DNA of 64,000 nt, taken from the NCBI RefSeq assembly GCF_004145845.1, contig NZ_SELP01000002.1:620001-684000 (forward strand), written 5' to 3'. The translations under genes and the position numbers were made by a program. Under the pieces are notes generated by a model that saw only the letters and a program-made list of their open reading frames with translations, was not told the DNA's origin and ran no database searches. Numbering within the stretch: position 1 is the stretch's first letter; each line of letters begins with the position of its first letter. The stretch is from Loktanella sp. IMCC34160. Lineage in GTDB: Bacteria > Pseudomonadota > Alphaproteobacteria > Rhodobacterales > Rhodobacteraceae. Shown here piece after piece: positions 37,289 to 45,320 of the stretch.

Positions 37289-38268
37289 TGAAAGACTTCT
37301 CGAACCGCTTCCAAGACTTGCCTGATTACATCCTGAAGATCACCAAGGAGATCTGGGAGGACCGCGGTCTGGCGACCCTGCACCACTACTATGCCCAAGA
37401 CATCCCCATGCGGTTTCCGTCCGGGCTGGTAATCGGCAACGCAGGTGTGATCGACGGCACGCTGGCGACATTGGCAGAAGTGCCCGACCGCCAGCTTTTG
37501 GGTGAAGACGTGATCTGGTCTGAATCCGCCGATGAGCCGGGGCGCTATCTGTCGTCCCACCGGATCGTGACCACGGGCACCCATACGGGCCATGGGGCCT
37601 TTGGTCCGCCAACCGGCAAGCGGTTTGAAATCCGGGTCATCGCTGATTGCGCGGCCAAGGCAGACACTATCGACGACGAATGGCTGATCCGTGATGTGGG
37701 CGGGATCGCGCGGCAACTGGGCTGGGATGTGACGGATTATGCACGCCACCAGATTGTCAGCGAAGGCGGCCCCGAAGCCTGCCAGCGTCCGTTCCACCCG
37801 GCCCATGATGTCGCCGGCCCGTATTTGGGACGGGGCAATGACAACGAATGGGGCGCGCGCCTTGCTCATATTCTGACACAGATGATGGATAAGGACTTTA
37901 GCCTGATCCGCCGCGAATACGATCGCGCGGTGCGCACGGAACACTGGGGCGCGCGCGGCGGCTGGTCCTATGATTTTGTCGAGACCGACTGGATGCGCCT
38001 GCGGTCCTCTTTCCCGACGGCAAAGTTCGAAGTTCACCATGTGATCGGCCGCGAAGACCCCGGCTTGCCGCGCCGCGCCGCCGTGCGCTGGTCCCTGACC
38101 GGCAAACACAGCGGACATGGCTATTTTGGTGCACCCACCGGGGCAGAGGTTCATATCATGGGCAATACCCACGCCGAATGGGGCGAATGGGGCCTGCGGC
38201 GCGAATTCACCTTGCTGGATGAAGTCGCGATCTGGAAACAGATCCTGCTGCAGACCGGTGCGCTTTGA
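37288..38268 (+). CDS. Tandem SnoaL/NTF2-like protein, paralogue 3
   Basis: A 326-residue paralogue of the preceding protein. Shared segments include ITKEIWEDR, PDRQLLGEDVIW, YLSSHRIV, PTGKRFEIRVIADC, DDEWLIRD, DHVIGREDP-like HHVIGREDPGLP, RSAVRWSL-like RAAVRWSLTGKHSG, and an identical AIWKQILLQTG end. ATG 37288 overlaps the previous stop (TGATG); a GTG one codon earlier is possible. The strong preservation of both copies side by side argues for distinct, needed roles. Confidence 0.78.
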   Translation: MKDFSNRFQDLPDYILKITKEIWEDRGLATLHHYYAQDIPMRFPSGLVIGNAGVIDGTLATLAEVPDRQLLGEDVIWSESADEPGRYLSSHRIVTTGTHTGHGAFGPPTGKRFEIRVIADCAAKADTIDDEWLIRDVGGIARQLGWDVTDYARHQIVSEGGPEACQRPFHPAHDVAGPYLGRGNDNEWGARLAHILTQMMDKDFSLIRREYDRAVRTEHWGARGGWSYDFVETDWMRLRSSFPTAKFEVHHVIGREDPGLPRRAAVRWSLTGKHSGHGYFGAPTGAEVHIMGNTHAEWGEWGLRREFTLLDEVAIWKQILLQTGAL

Positions 38269-38372
38269 TGCGCCAGCCCGAGGACATACGTCGAATGCAT
38301 GTGCTGTTTCAGGCGCGCCGTGCCGAGCGGTTGAACCCGCATCCGCCGGGGCAAGGGGCTGAGCCAACTTAG
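38268..38372 (+). CDS. Possible 34-residue small ORF coupled to the NTF2-like gene
   Basis: An ATG overlaps the stop of the previous gene (TGATG) and opens a 34-codon frame, MRQPEDIRRMHVLFQARRAE..., ending TAG at 38370-38372. It is basic and resembles nothing known. Coupling is the only support, so it may simply be the leader region of the cupin gene. Confidence 0.2.
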   Translation: MRQPEDIRRMHVLFQARRAERLNPHPPGQGAEPT

Positions 38373-38403
38373 CATCAGACCCCTACTCCAAAGGAAAATC
38401 AGA

Positions 38404-39369
38404 ATGACCCCCCAAGAAATGGAAACCCGCATCGTCCGCTATGGCGACCTGCAGCCCTGCAAGACCGCGTTCATTGATGCCCATACCCCGGGCAGCGACC
38501 AGAAGGAAAACTTTACCATCATCGGTGGCGGCGTGTCGGAAAGCCCCGACCAGCATGTCCACATCACCATCCCGCATGGCTTCAACATCGGCGCGGCGGG
38601 GCAGCCGCCGAAATGTCGAAACTCCCTTCACGATCACCGCACGGCCGAGGCGTTCTTTGTCCTGTCCGGGCGCTGGCGGTTCTTCTGGGGCCGTTGGGGC
38701 AACGCGGGCGAGGTGATCCTTGAAAAGGGCGATATCTTCAACATTCCGACCGGTGTGTTCCGGGGGTTCGAAAATATCGGAACCGACTACGGGATGATCA
38801 TGGCGATCCTTGGCGGCGACGATGCCGGGGGCGGTGTCATGTGGGCCCCTCAGGTGATCGAGGATGCGAAAGACCACGGGTTGATCCTTGGCGAGAACGG
38901 CAAGCTCTATGACAGCAAGAAGCAGGAACGCCTGCCCGACGGGGTAAAGCCGATGCCGCTGATGTCGGACGCCGACCTGGCCAAGCGGGGCGAGCCGACC
39001 ACGGCGCAGGTGCTTCCGAACCATGTCGCCCGATATCTTGACCTTGTGGCCCTGTCCGACCGCAAACCGGTGACGGTGATTGGCGAGGCGGGCGTGCTGC
39101 GCGACCGGCCCGGGTTCGAGGTCGATTTCATGACCCGCGCCTCTGCCCGCGACAGCAAACAGGCCGCCCCCTATCCGACGGTCCTGATGCCGGTGCATGG
39201 CCATTGGAAGGTCACCTGGGATGGCGGCAGCGCGACCCTTGCTCCCGGCGACACGATGAGCGTGCCGGAGAACCTTGGCTATACCGTCGTCCCGTCGATG
39301 ACGGGCGAGGCATCGCTGTACCGGATCGTCGCGACCGAAGACCCCGCTGGTCCGACCTGGCAAGGCTAA
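38404..39369 (+). CDS. Bicupin protein
   Basis: A 321-residue protein with two cupin barrels. The first carries a likely metal site, His76 and His78 in LHDHRTAE with Glu82, followed by GDIFNIPTGVFRGFENIG. The second (about 240-310, VHGHWKVTWDGGSATLAPGDTMSVPENLGY) lacks the HxH...E set, so only one metal is expected. Bicupins include dioxygenases and isomerases. Here it precedes a MetE-like gene, suggesting a ring-cleaving or sugar-acid step, which is inference. AAAGGA precedes the ATG. Confidence 0.8.
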   Translation: MTPQEMETRIVRYGDLQPCKTAFIDAHTPGSDQKENFTIIGGGVSESPDQHVHITIPHGFNIGAAGQPPKCRNSLHDHRTAEAFFVLSGRWRFFWGRWGNAGEVILEKGDIFNIPTGVFRGFENIGTDYGMIMAILGGDDAGGGVMWAPQVIEDAKDHGLILGENGKLYDSKKQERLPDGVKPMPLMSDADLAKRGEPTTAQVLPNHVARYLDLVALSDRKPVTVIGEAGVLRDRPGFEVDFMTRASARDSKQAAPYPTVLMPVHGHWKVTWDGGSATLAPGDTMSVPENLGYTVVPSMTGEASLYRIVATEDPAGPTWQG

Positions 39370-39424
39370 GAGGCAGGCGGCGGCCGGGGTGTCCGGCCGC
39401 CGCACCCCAATAACGGAGGTTCCC

Positions 39425-40549
39425 ATGGCAAAGATCAAGACGACCCATGTCGGGTCGCTTCCCCGGACGCAGAAGGTGGTGGATTTCATCTTTGCCCGGG
39501 AACGCAACGAAGACTACGACCCGGCCGCCTTTGATGCCGCCATGACCGAGGCGGTTTCTGCAACGGTCGGCCGTCAGGCCGAGGCCGGGGTCGGGATCGT
39601 GTCGGATGGTGAAACTTCGAAGATTTCCTATGCGACCTATGTCAAGGATCGCTACACTGGCTTTGACGGCGACAGCCCGCGCAATGCCCCCGCCGACCTG
39701 AAGCTGTTTCCCGGCTTTTTGCAGCGCATCGCCAACGAGGGCGGCACCCCGCAATACGCGCGCCCCATGTGCGTCGGCGAGGTGAAGACGAAAGGTCAGG
39801 GGGAGTTGCAGAAGGATATCGCCAACCTCAAGGCGGCGATGGCCGAACACGGGGTGGAACGCGGGTTCATGAACGCGGCCAGCCCCGGTGTCATTTCCCT
39901 TTTCCTGCAAAACGCCCATTACCCCACGCGCGAGGCCTATCTGGCCGCGCTCGCCGACGCGATGAAGGAAGAATACGAGACCATCGTCGCGGCGGGTCTG
40001 GACCTGCAACTGGACTGTCCCGACCTTGCCCTGTCGCGGCACATGCTGTTCACCGACCTGAGCGACGAAGAGTTCCTGAAGGTCGCGGCAAGCCATGTAG
40101 AGGCGCTGAACCACGCGCTGGCGGATGTGCCCGAGGATCGGGTGCGCATCCATATCTGCTGGGGCAATTACGAAGGGCCGCACGTTTGCGACATTCCCAT
40201 GGCCAAGATGTTCGACACGCTGATTTCGGCCAAGGCCCGCTATGTTCTGTTCGAAACCTCGAACCCGCGCCATGGCCACGAATGGACCGTGTTCCGCGAC
40301 CGCAAGGCGGATATTCCGGACACCAAGGTGCTTGTACCCGGCGTGGTGGACACGACGACAAACTTCGTCGAACACCCGGAACTGGTGGCGCAGCGGCTTG
40401 AACGCTTTGTCGATATCGTTGGCCATGACCGGGTGATCGCCGGCAGCGACTGCGGCTTTGGCACCTTCGCGGGCTATGGCACGGTCGATCCCGATATCGC
40501 CTATGCCAAGCTTGGGGCGCTTGCCGAAGGGGCCGCGTTGGTCAAGTGA
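39425..40549 (+). CDS. MetE-core (cobalamin-independent methionine synthase catalytic domain) methyltransferase-like protein
   Basis: A 374-residue protein equal to only the C-terminal catalytic domain of MetE. The zinc ligands align: His243 and Cys245 (HICWGNYEGPH), Glu277 (LFETSNPRHGHEW) and Cys343 (GSDCGFG). Such short MetE-like proteins move methyl groups to thiols or activate thiols. The N-terminal folate-binding half of full MetE is absent. GGAGG precedes ATG 39425. It is GTGA-coupled to a hydrolase, so it belongs to a catabolic operon rather than to methionine biosynthesis (inference). Confidence 0.88.
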   Translation: MAKIKTTHVGSLPRTQKVVDFIFARERNEDYDPAAFDAAMTEAVSATVGRQAEAGVGIVSDGETSKISYATYVKDRYTGFDGDSPRNAPADLKLFPGFLQRIANEGGTPQYARPMCVGEVKTKGQGELQKDIANLKAAMAEHGVERGFMNAASPGVISLFLQNAHYPTREAYLAALADAMKEEYETIVAAGLDLQLDCPDLALSRHMLFTDLSDEEFLKVAASHVEALNHALADVPEDRVRIHICWGNYEGPHVCDIPMAKMFDTLISAKARYVLFETSNPRHGHEWTVFRDRKADIPDTKVLVPGVVDTTTNFVEHPELVAQRLERFVDIVGHDRVIAGSDCGFGTFAGYGTVDPDIAYAKLGALAEGAALVK

Positions 40550-41283
40550 CCCTGCCGCTGATCCTGTTGCCCGGCATGATGTGCGATGCCCGCCTGTTCG
40601 GGCCGCAGATCAATGCCCTGTCGCCCGACCGGCCGGTCGGCGTTGTCGATATGATCGGCGCGGACACGGTGTCGGGGCTGGCGTCGCGGGTGCTGGACCA
40701 GGCGCCGCCGCGCTTTGCCCTTGCCGGGCTGTCCATGGGTGGGATCGTCGCGATGGAGGTGGTGCGGCAGGCCGCGCAGCGGGTCGTGGGGCTTGCCCTG
40801 ATGGACACCAACCCGCTGGCCGAGGCCGATACCGTCAGGGCCCGGCGAGGCCCCCAGATGGCGCGGGCCTGTTCCGGGCGGCTGTTCGATGTCATGCGGG
40901 ACGAGATGAAGCCCAATTACCTTGCCCGCGGGCCAGAGCGGCAGAACGTGTTGGACCTCTGCATGGAGATGGCGATGGACCTCGGGCCAGAGGTGTTCTG
41001 CGCCCAGTCGATCGCCCTGCGTGACCGCCCCGACCAGACCGAGGTGCTGCGCCGTTACACCGGCCCGTCGCTCGTCCTCTGTGGCCGCGAAGACGGGCTG
41101 TGCCCGCTGTCCCGCCACGAATTGATGCACGGCCTATTGCCCCGGTCCTCCCTTGTGGTGATCGACGGGGCGGGCCACCTGCCCTGCCTTGAAAAACCCG
41201 CCGAGACGACGCGCGCACTGCGCGACTGGCTGAAGGAGAGTGACCATGAATACCGAACTTCTGACCCTGCTGAGATCGGTTGA
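40546..41283 (+). CDS. Alpha/beta hydrolase
   Basis: A 245-residue alpha/beta hydrolase. The nucleophile elbow is GLSMGG (about residues 64-69), the oxyanion region LLPGMMCDARLF, the acid CGREDGLCP and the catalytic His GAGHLPCLEKP. It starts with a GTG that overlaps the MetE-core stop (GTGA). A lactonase, esterase or MhpC-type C-C hydrolase role would all fit the operon. Confidence 0.85.
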   Translation: MTLPLILLPGMMCDARLFGPQINALSPDRPVGVVDMIGADTVSGLASRVLDQAPPRFALAGLSMGGIVAMEVVRQAAQRVVGLALMDTNPLAEADTVRARRGPQMARACSGRLFDVMRDEMKPNYLARGPERQNVLDLCMEMAMDLGPEVFCAQSIALRDRPDQTEVLRRYTGPSLVLCGREDGLCPLSRHELMHGLLPRSSLVVIDGAGHLPCLEKPAETTRALRDWLKESDHEYRTSDPAEIG

Positions 41284-41941
41284 CACGCCGACCGTCTGCA
41301 ACGCGATCGAGGTGGTTGAAGGCAAGCGCGGGTTCGACCGGTTCACGCGGGGAACGGTCCTGTGCAGCGACCCGGCGGCGGGCGCGATCGTCGGCTATGC
41401 CCGGACCGCCAAGATCGCGGCCCTTGCCCCCCCGACCGAGGCGCCGGACGTGATCCGCGCCCGCCGGATGGCATATTACCGGCATATGTCGGAAGGCCCG
41501 CGCCCCGCCATCGCGGTTGTCGAAGACCTTGATGGGGCCGATGCCATCGGCGCCTTTTGGGGAGAGATCAACACCACGGTCCACAAGGGGCTTGGCCTGT
41601 CCGGGGCGCTGACCAATGGGGTGATGCGCGATCTGGGTGACCTGCCCGATGGCTTTCCGGTGATCGCCGGGTCCGTCGGCCCCTCGCATGGCTTCGTCCA
41701 CGTGCGCGAAGTCGGCACACCCGTGACGGTCTTCGGACTTGAAATCGCGGATGGAGATCTCGTCCATGCAGACCGGCACGGGGCCGTGGTGATCCCCACC
41801 GACTATATCGCCGAAATGGAGCAGGCCGTCCGCAAGCTTCTGGACACCGAACGGCTGATCCTGGAACCTGCACGCGCCGAAGGCTTCGACTTCACCGCCT
41901 TCGAAGCCGCCTGGGCGGCGTTCGAGGCAGCTCGGACCTGA
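41246..41941 (+). CDS. RraA-like aldolase/decarboxylase family protein
   Basis: A 231-residue protein of the RraA / HMG aldolase superfamily. The VDTPTVCNAIEVVEG start and GALTNGVMRDLGDL (substrate/metal loop with the conserved Arg-Asp) are diagnostic. Family members cleave 4-hydroxy-2-oxo acids such as 4-carboxy-4-hydroxy-2-oxoadipate to pyruvate or oxaloacetate, and others have unknown activity. ATG 41246 follows GAAGGAG with 7-nt spacing and overlaps the hydrolase by 38 bp. It could be the last step of this operon. Confidence 0.85.
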   Translation: MNTELLTLLRSVDTPTVCNAIEVVEGKRGFDRFTRGTVLCSDPAAGAIVGYARTAKIAALAPPTEAPDVIRARRMAYYRHMSEGPRPAIAVVEDLDGADAIGAFWGEINTTVHKGLGLSGALTNGVMRDLGDLPDGFPVIAGSVGPSHGFVHVREVGTPVTVFGLEIADGDLVHADRHGAVVIPTDYIAEMEQAVRKLLDTERLILEPARAEGFDFTAFEAAWAAFEAART

Positions 41942-41943
41942 CC

Positions 41944-43230
41944 CTATCCGGCCTGCAGCCGGTCCAGCCGAAGTTGCGCAGCGCGGCGGTGGCCGTCCAA
42001 CCCCTCGCTGGCACTTTGCCGCACGGCGGGTGGTCCGACAGAAAACACGCCCTCGGGCTCCATCCATTGATGCGTTGCGACCTTGACATAGGCCCCGACC
42101 CAAAGCCCGCCGGTATAGCGCCCCGCCGCCATCGTCGGCAGCGTGTGGTTGGTGCCGCAGCACTTGTCGGAATAGACCACGCTGGCCATTTCGCCGATGA
42201 ACAGCGATCCATAGTGCCGGAGCTTTGCCGCCGTTGCATGTGGGTCGGCTGTGTGAACCTGAAGATGCTCGGCCGCGATATGGTCGGAATAGGCCAGCAT
42301 CGCAGCTTCGTCACGTGCGACCGCCACCTCGCCGTAGTCCTCCCACGCGACGCGCGCTGTCTCAGCGGTGGCCAGATCGACAAGCTGCCGCTCGACCTCT
42401 TCGACAACCCTCTTGGCAAGATCAGCGTCTGTCGTGATCAGCCCGACCCGCGTGCGCACGTCGTGCTCTGCCTGCGCCAAAAGGTCCGTCGCGATCATCT
42501 CGGCATCGCCGGCGTGATCCGCCAAAGTATAAATCTCGGACGGGCCAGCCAGCTGGTCGATGCCCACCGGCCCGAAAACCTGCCGCTTCGCCTCGTTCAC
42601 GAAGGCGTTGCCCGGACCGACGATCTTGTCGACACGCGGTACAGTTTCCGTGCCGAATGCCATGGCCGCGATCGCTTGTGCACCGCCGATACGGAAGATC
42701 CGGTCTGCACCTGAAAGGTGGCACCCGGCGATCATGGCCGGATGCGCGTTTGGAGGCAGACAGGCAACAACCTCGCCCACGCCGGCGACCTTGGCAGGCA
42801 CGATCGTCATGATCGGCGCTGACAAAAGCGGATAGCGTCCGCCGGGCACGTAACACCCGACCCGCTCCAGTGGAATAATCCGGTGACCAAGATGCACGCC
42901 CGGCCGGATTTCCACCTCCAGTTCCTGCATCGTGGCACGCTGCGCCTTGGCAAAGTCGCGGACATTTCCGATGGCGAACTCGGTGTCGGCGCGGGTCTGC
43001 GGATCAAGTGCGGCAAGCGCCGCTGCGCGATCCGCTTCCGTCACCTCGAATACCGCGAGATCGGATCGGTCAAAGGCACTGGCAAAGCGCCTTACAGCCG
43101 CGTCGCCTTCGGCTGCGACCGCTGCGAGCACCTCAGAAACCGTCGCCGAGACATCGTTTGCGTCGGACGCAGCGCTCCGGCGGGGCGCCTTGGTATGAGT
43201 GATCCCATCAAATATTTTCGAGTTTGCCAT
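41944..43230 (-). CDS. Second HisD-like dehydrogenase
   Basis: A 428-residue histidinol dehydrogenase-family protein, paralogous to the one at 32147 (shared [61 protein letters not shown]). LAGPSEIY makes it closer to true HisD than the first copy. No histidine biosynthesis genes are nearby. It converges with the RraA-like gene with a 2-bp gap. Two LacI-type operator-like sites lie upstream, tying it to the transporter operon. ATG 43230 was chosen as the first Met giving a normal N-terminus. Confidence 0.82.
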   Translation of the reverse strand: MANSKIFDGITHTKAPRRSAASDANDVSATVSEVLAAVAAEGDAAVRRFASAFDRSDLAVFEVTEADRAAALAALDPQTRADTEFAIGNVRDFAKAQRATMQELEVEIRPGVHLGHRIIPLERVGCYVPGGRYPLLSAPIMTIVPAKVAGVGEVVACLPPNAHPAMIAGCHLSGADRIFRIGGAQAIAAMAFGTETVPRVDKIVGPGNAFVNEAKRQVFGPVGIDQLAGPSEIYTLADHAGDAEMIATDLLAQAEHDVRTRVGLITTDADLAKRVVEEVERQLVDLATAETARVAWEDYGEVAVARDEAAMLAYSDHIAAEHLQVHTADPHATAAKLRHYGSLFIGEMASVVYSDKCCGTNHTLPTMAAGRYTGGLWVGAYVKVATHQWMEPEGVFSVGPPAVRQSASEGLDGHRRAAQLRLDRLQAG

Positions 43231-43284
43231 GGTTCTGAACCTGTAGATTGCGAGTCGCATCATAGTAGCGAAAGTCCGCGACTC

Positions 43285-43298
43285 TGCAAACGTATTCG
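43285..43298. promoter_or_regulatory. LacI-family operator-like site 3
   Basis: TGCAAACGTATTCG, 55 bp upstream of the second HisD-like gene. It is 13/14 identical to the site at 43361. Confidence 0.6.
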
Positions 43299-43360
43299 CG
43301 CCACAGTATCACTCTTTATTGCATGATTTATCGTCCTGATGTCAGACTATGCCCATTTGC

Positions 43361-43374
43361 TGCAAACGTATTCA
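43361..43374. promoter_or_regulatory. LacI-family operator-like site 4
   Basis: TGCAAACGTATTCA, 131 bp upstream of the second HisD-like gene and 76 bp from site 3, a spacing that would allow DNA looping. Confidence 0.6.
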
Positions 43375-43677
43375 ACTTTGATACGGGAATGCCCTTAGGT
43401 CCTGAGCCACATCATCCGTCAGGCCACAACTGACCGCATTCTCAAACTGTCGGACGACACTGCCTTGCCGAAGATACCAGCGGCGCACGCACCGCGGACC
43501 ATGGGGTGTGACCGCGACCGCGGAGCCACCTTCAAACGAAGGGGTCTGCGGGGGCCCTCTTGTCTCATGCTGTCAGTCAGGTTGTTTGTCTCCGGGCGCG
43601 GGCCGCGCCATGTTTCCAGTGCTTGTCCGGCAAAGGGTTCGCTGCTAGTCGGTTGGGAGACACTTCAGGATATTCCA

Positions 43678-45147
43678 ATGACGTCGGAACCCGGTGCCCT
43701 GGCACAAAACGATCCACAGGCGCCCGAACATGCCGCGCGCAACCGCATGGTCATCGGCCTTCTGCTGGTTGCGACTTTTGTCGTGATCCTGAACGAAACC
43801 ATCATGAGCGTGGCGCTACCCCGACTGATGGACGACCTTGGCGCGACGGCGAATGCCGTCCAGTGGCTGACCACGGCCTTTTTGCTGACCATGGCGGTCG
43901 TGATCCCGGTGACCGGGTTTCTGATCCAACGCACCAACACGCGACCGCTGTTCATTCTGGCAATGGGGTTGTTCAGTCTGGGCACCCTGGCGGCCGCGCT
44001 GTCGCCATCGCTCGCATTTATGATTGCCGCGCGTGTTGTTCAGGCCCTTGGGACGGCGATCATGATGCCGCTTCTGATGACGACCGTCATGACGCTGGTG
44101 CCGCATAACCGGCGGGGGCCGGTCATGGGCAATATCTCGATGGTGATTTCGGTGGCACCCGCAATTGGTCCGGCCATTTCAGGTATTGTCCTGAACTACC
44201 TGAGCTGGCCTTGGCTGTTCTGGCTGGTCCTGCCGATTGCGTTGACGGCGCTGGGTGTGGGGGCGCGGTTGATGTCCAACGTCACCACGCCGCGATACGC
44301 CCCGCTGGACATCCTTTCGGTGCCGATATCCGCGCTGGCGTTCGGTGGGCTTGTCTATGGTCTTTCGAGTTTTGGTGAACTGGGCGGTGAGGATGGCAAC
44401 ACCACCGGCTATGTCGCGGTTGCTGTCGGCGTGCTGGCCATGGCCGTATTCGTCCTGCGACAGATCAGGCTGCAGAAAACCGAAAGGGCGTTGTTGGATT
44501 TGCGGACTTTCACATCCAAGAACTTCACCATTTCGCTCGCCATGATGGTCATCATGATGGCGGCACTGTTCGGGACCGTGATCCTGTTGCCCATCTATAT
44601 GCAGAACGTGCTTGGCTTTGACACGCTGCGTACCGGCGCCCTGCTTTTGCCGGGTGGGTTGGTCATGGGCCTTTTGGCGCCACGGGTTGGCCGGCTGTAC
44701 GAAACCTATGGCCCGCGGCCACTGATCGTGCCGGGGTCGGCTATCGTTTGCGCCGTTCTTTGGGCGATGACCCTGCTGGGACCAGATACGAATTGGGTGA
44801 ACATCCTGATCGGGCATATCCTGATCAGTATTGGACTGGCCCTGACATTCACCCCGCTGTTCACCGTCAGCCTGTCATCCGTTCCAGCAGAATTGTATTC
44901 GCACGGCAGCGCGACGTTGGGATCGGTTCAACAGGTCGCCGGCGCGGCGGGGGTGGCGCTTTTCATTGCGATCATGTCGGCGATATCGGCGCGGCACACA
45001 GCTGAAGGCCTGGATCCGGTGCTGGCCCTGTCCAAAGGCATCACCGCCGCGTTCACGGTCGGGGCGATATTGTCGATCTTCACGATCGTTTCAGCATTCT
45101 TCGTGCGTCGCCCGCCGGATTTTGGCGCACCGCAAATGGTCCACTGA
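43678..45147 (+). CDS. MFS transporter, DHA2 (EmrB/QacA-type) drug efflux family
   Basis: A 489-residue membrane protein with about 14 helices. LNETIMSVALPRLMDDLG in the first helix is the DHA2 motif D1 variant, and AAVIP-type TMAVVIPVTGFLIQRTNTRPLF is motif A. It exports drugs or metabolites with proton exchange, possibly a product of the neighbouring locus but more likely general efflux. AGGA lies 7 nt before ATG 43678; an upstream in-frame start would add 71 residues without family similarity. Confidence 0.9.
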   Translation: MTSEPGALAQNDPQAPEHAARNRMVIGLLLVATFVVILNETIMSVALPRLMDDLGATANAVQWLTTAFLLTMAVVIPVTGFLIQRTNTRPLFILAMGLFSLGTLAAALSPSLAFMIAARVVQALGTAIMMPLLMTTVMTLVPHNRRGPVMGNISMVISVAPAIGPAISGIVLNYLSWPWLFWLVLPIALTALGVGARLMSNVTTPRYAPLDILSVPISALAFGGLVYGLSSFGELGGEDGNTTGYVAVAVGVLAMAVFVLRQIRLQKTERALLDLRTFTSKNFTISLAMMVIMMAALFGTVILLPIYMQNVLGFDTLRTGALLLPGGLVMGLLAPRVGRLYETYGPRPLIVPGSAIVCAVLWAMTLLGPDTNWVNILIGHILISIGLALTFTPLFTVSLSSVPAELYSHGSATLGSVQQVAGAAGVALFIAIMSAISARHTAEGLDPVLALSKGITAAFTVGAILSIFTIVSAFFVRRPPDFGAPQMVH

Positions 45148-45320
45148 CCGCGCCCGACCCAACCCGCCCTGAACAAACACATTCGGCACAATGTTTCTCA
45201 TGGCGTTTCAGCCGGAACTTGGCGCTACGACGCCTCCGAGGTCGGCTTGGTGGCTATGTTTTCGGATAGCTGCGTCAGCGACAAAGCTCCGCTTTCGGTG
45301 CCAGTGCACAGGTCGTGCTT

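Larger units (their letters stand above)
43231..43677. other. Divergent intergenic region (447 bp), HisD-like / MFS exporter
   Basis: No supported gene. The part near the HisD-like gene is AT-rich and holds two operator-like sites (43285 and 43361). The part next to the MFS gene is GC-rich and open in the MFS frame, but the MFS start at 43678 has the better ribosome site. Confidence 0.5.

Noticed and set aside
41944-43230. Biosynthetic histidinol dehydrogenase (hisD)
   Set aside because: No his genes nearby, a paralogue in the same locus and LacI-type sites upstream favour a catabolic role; not excluded without the rest of the genome.
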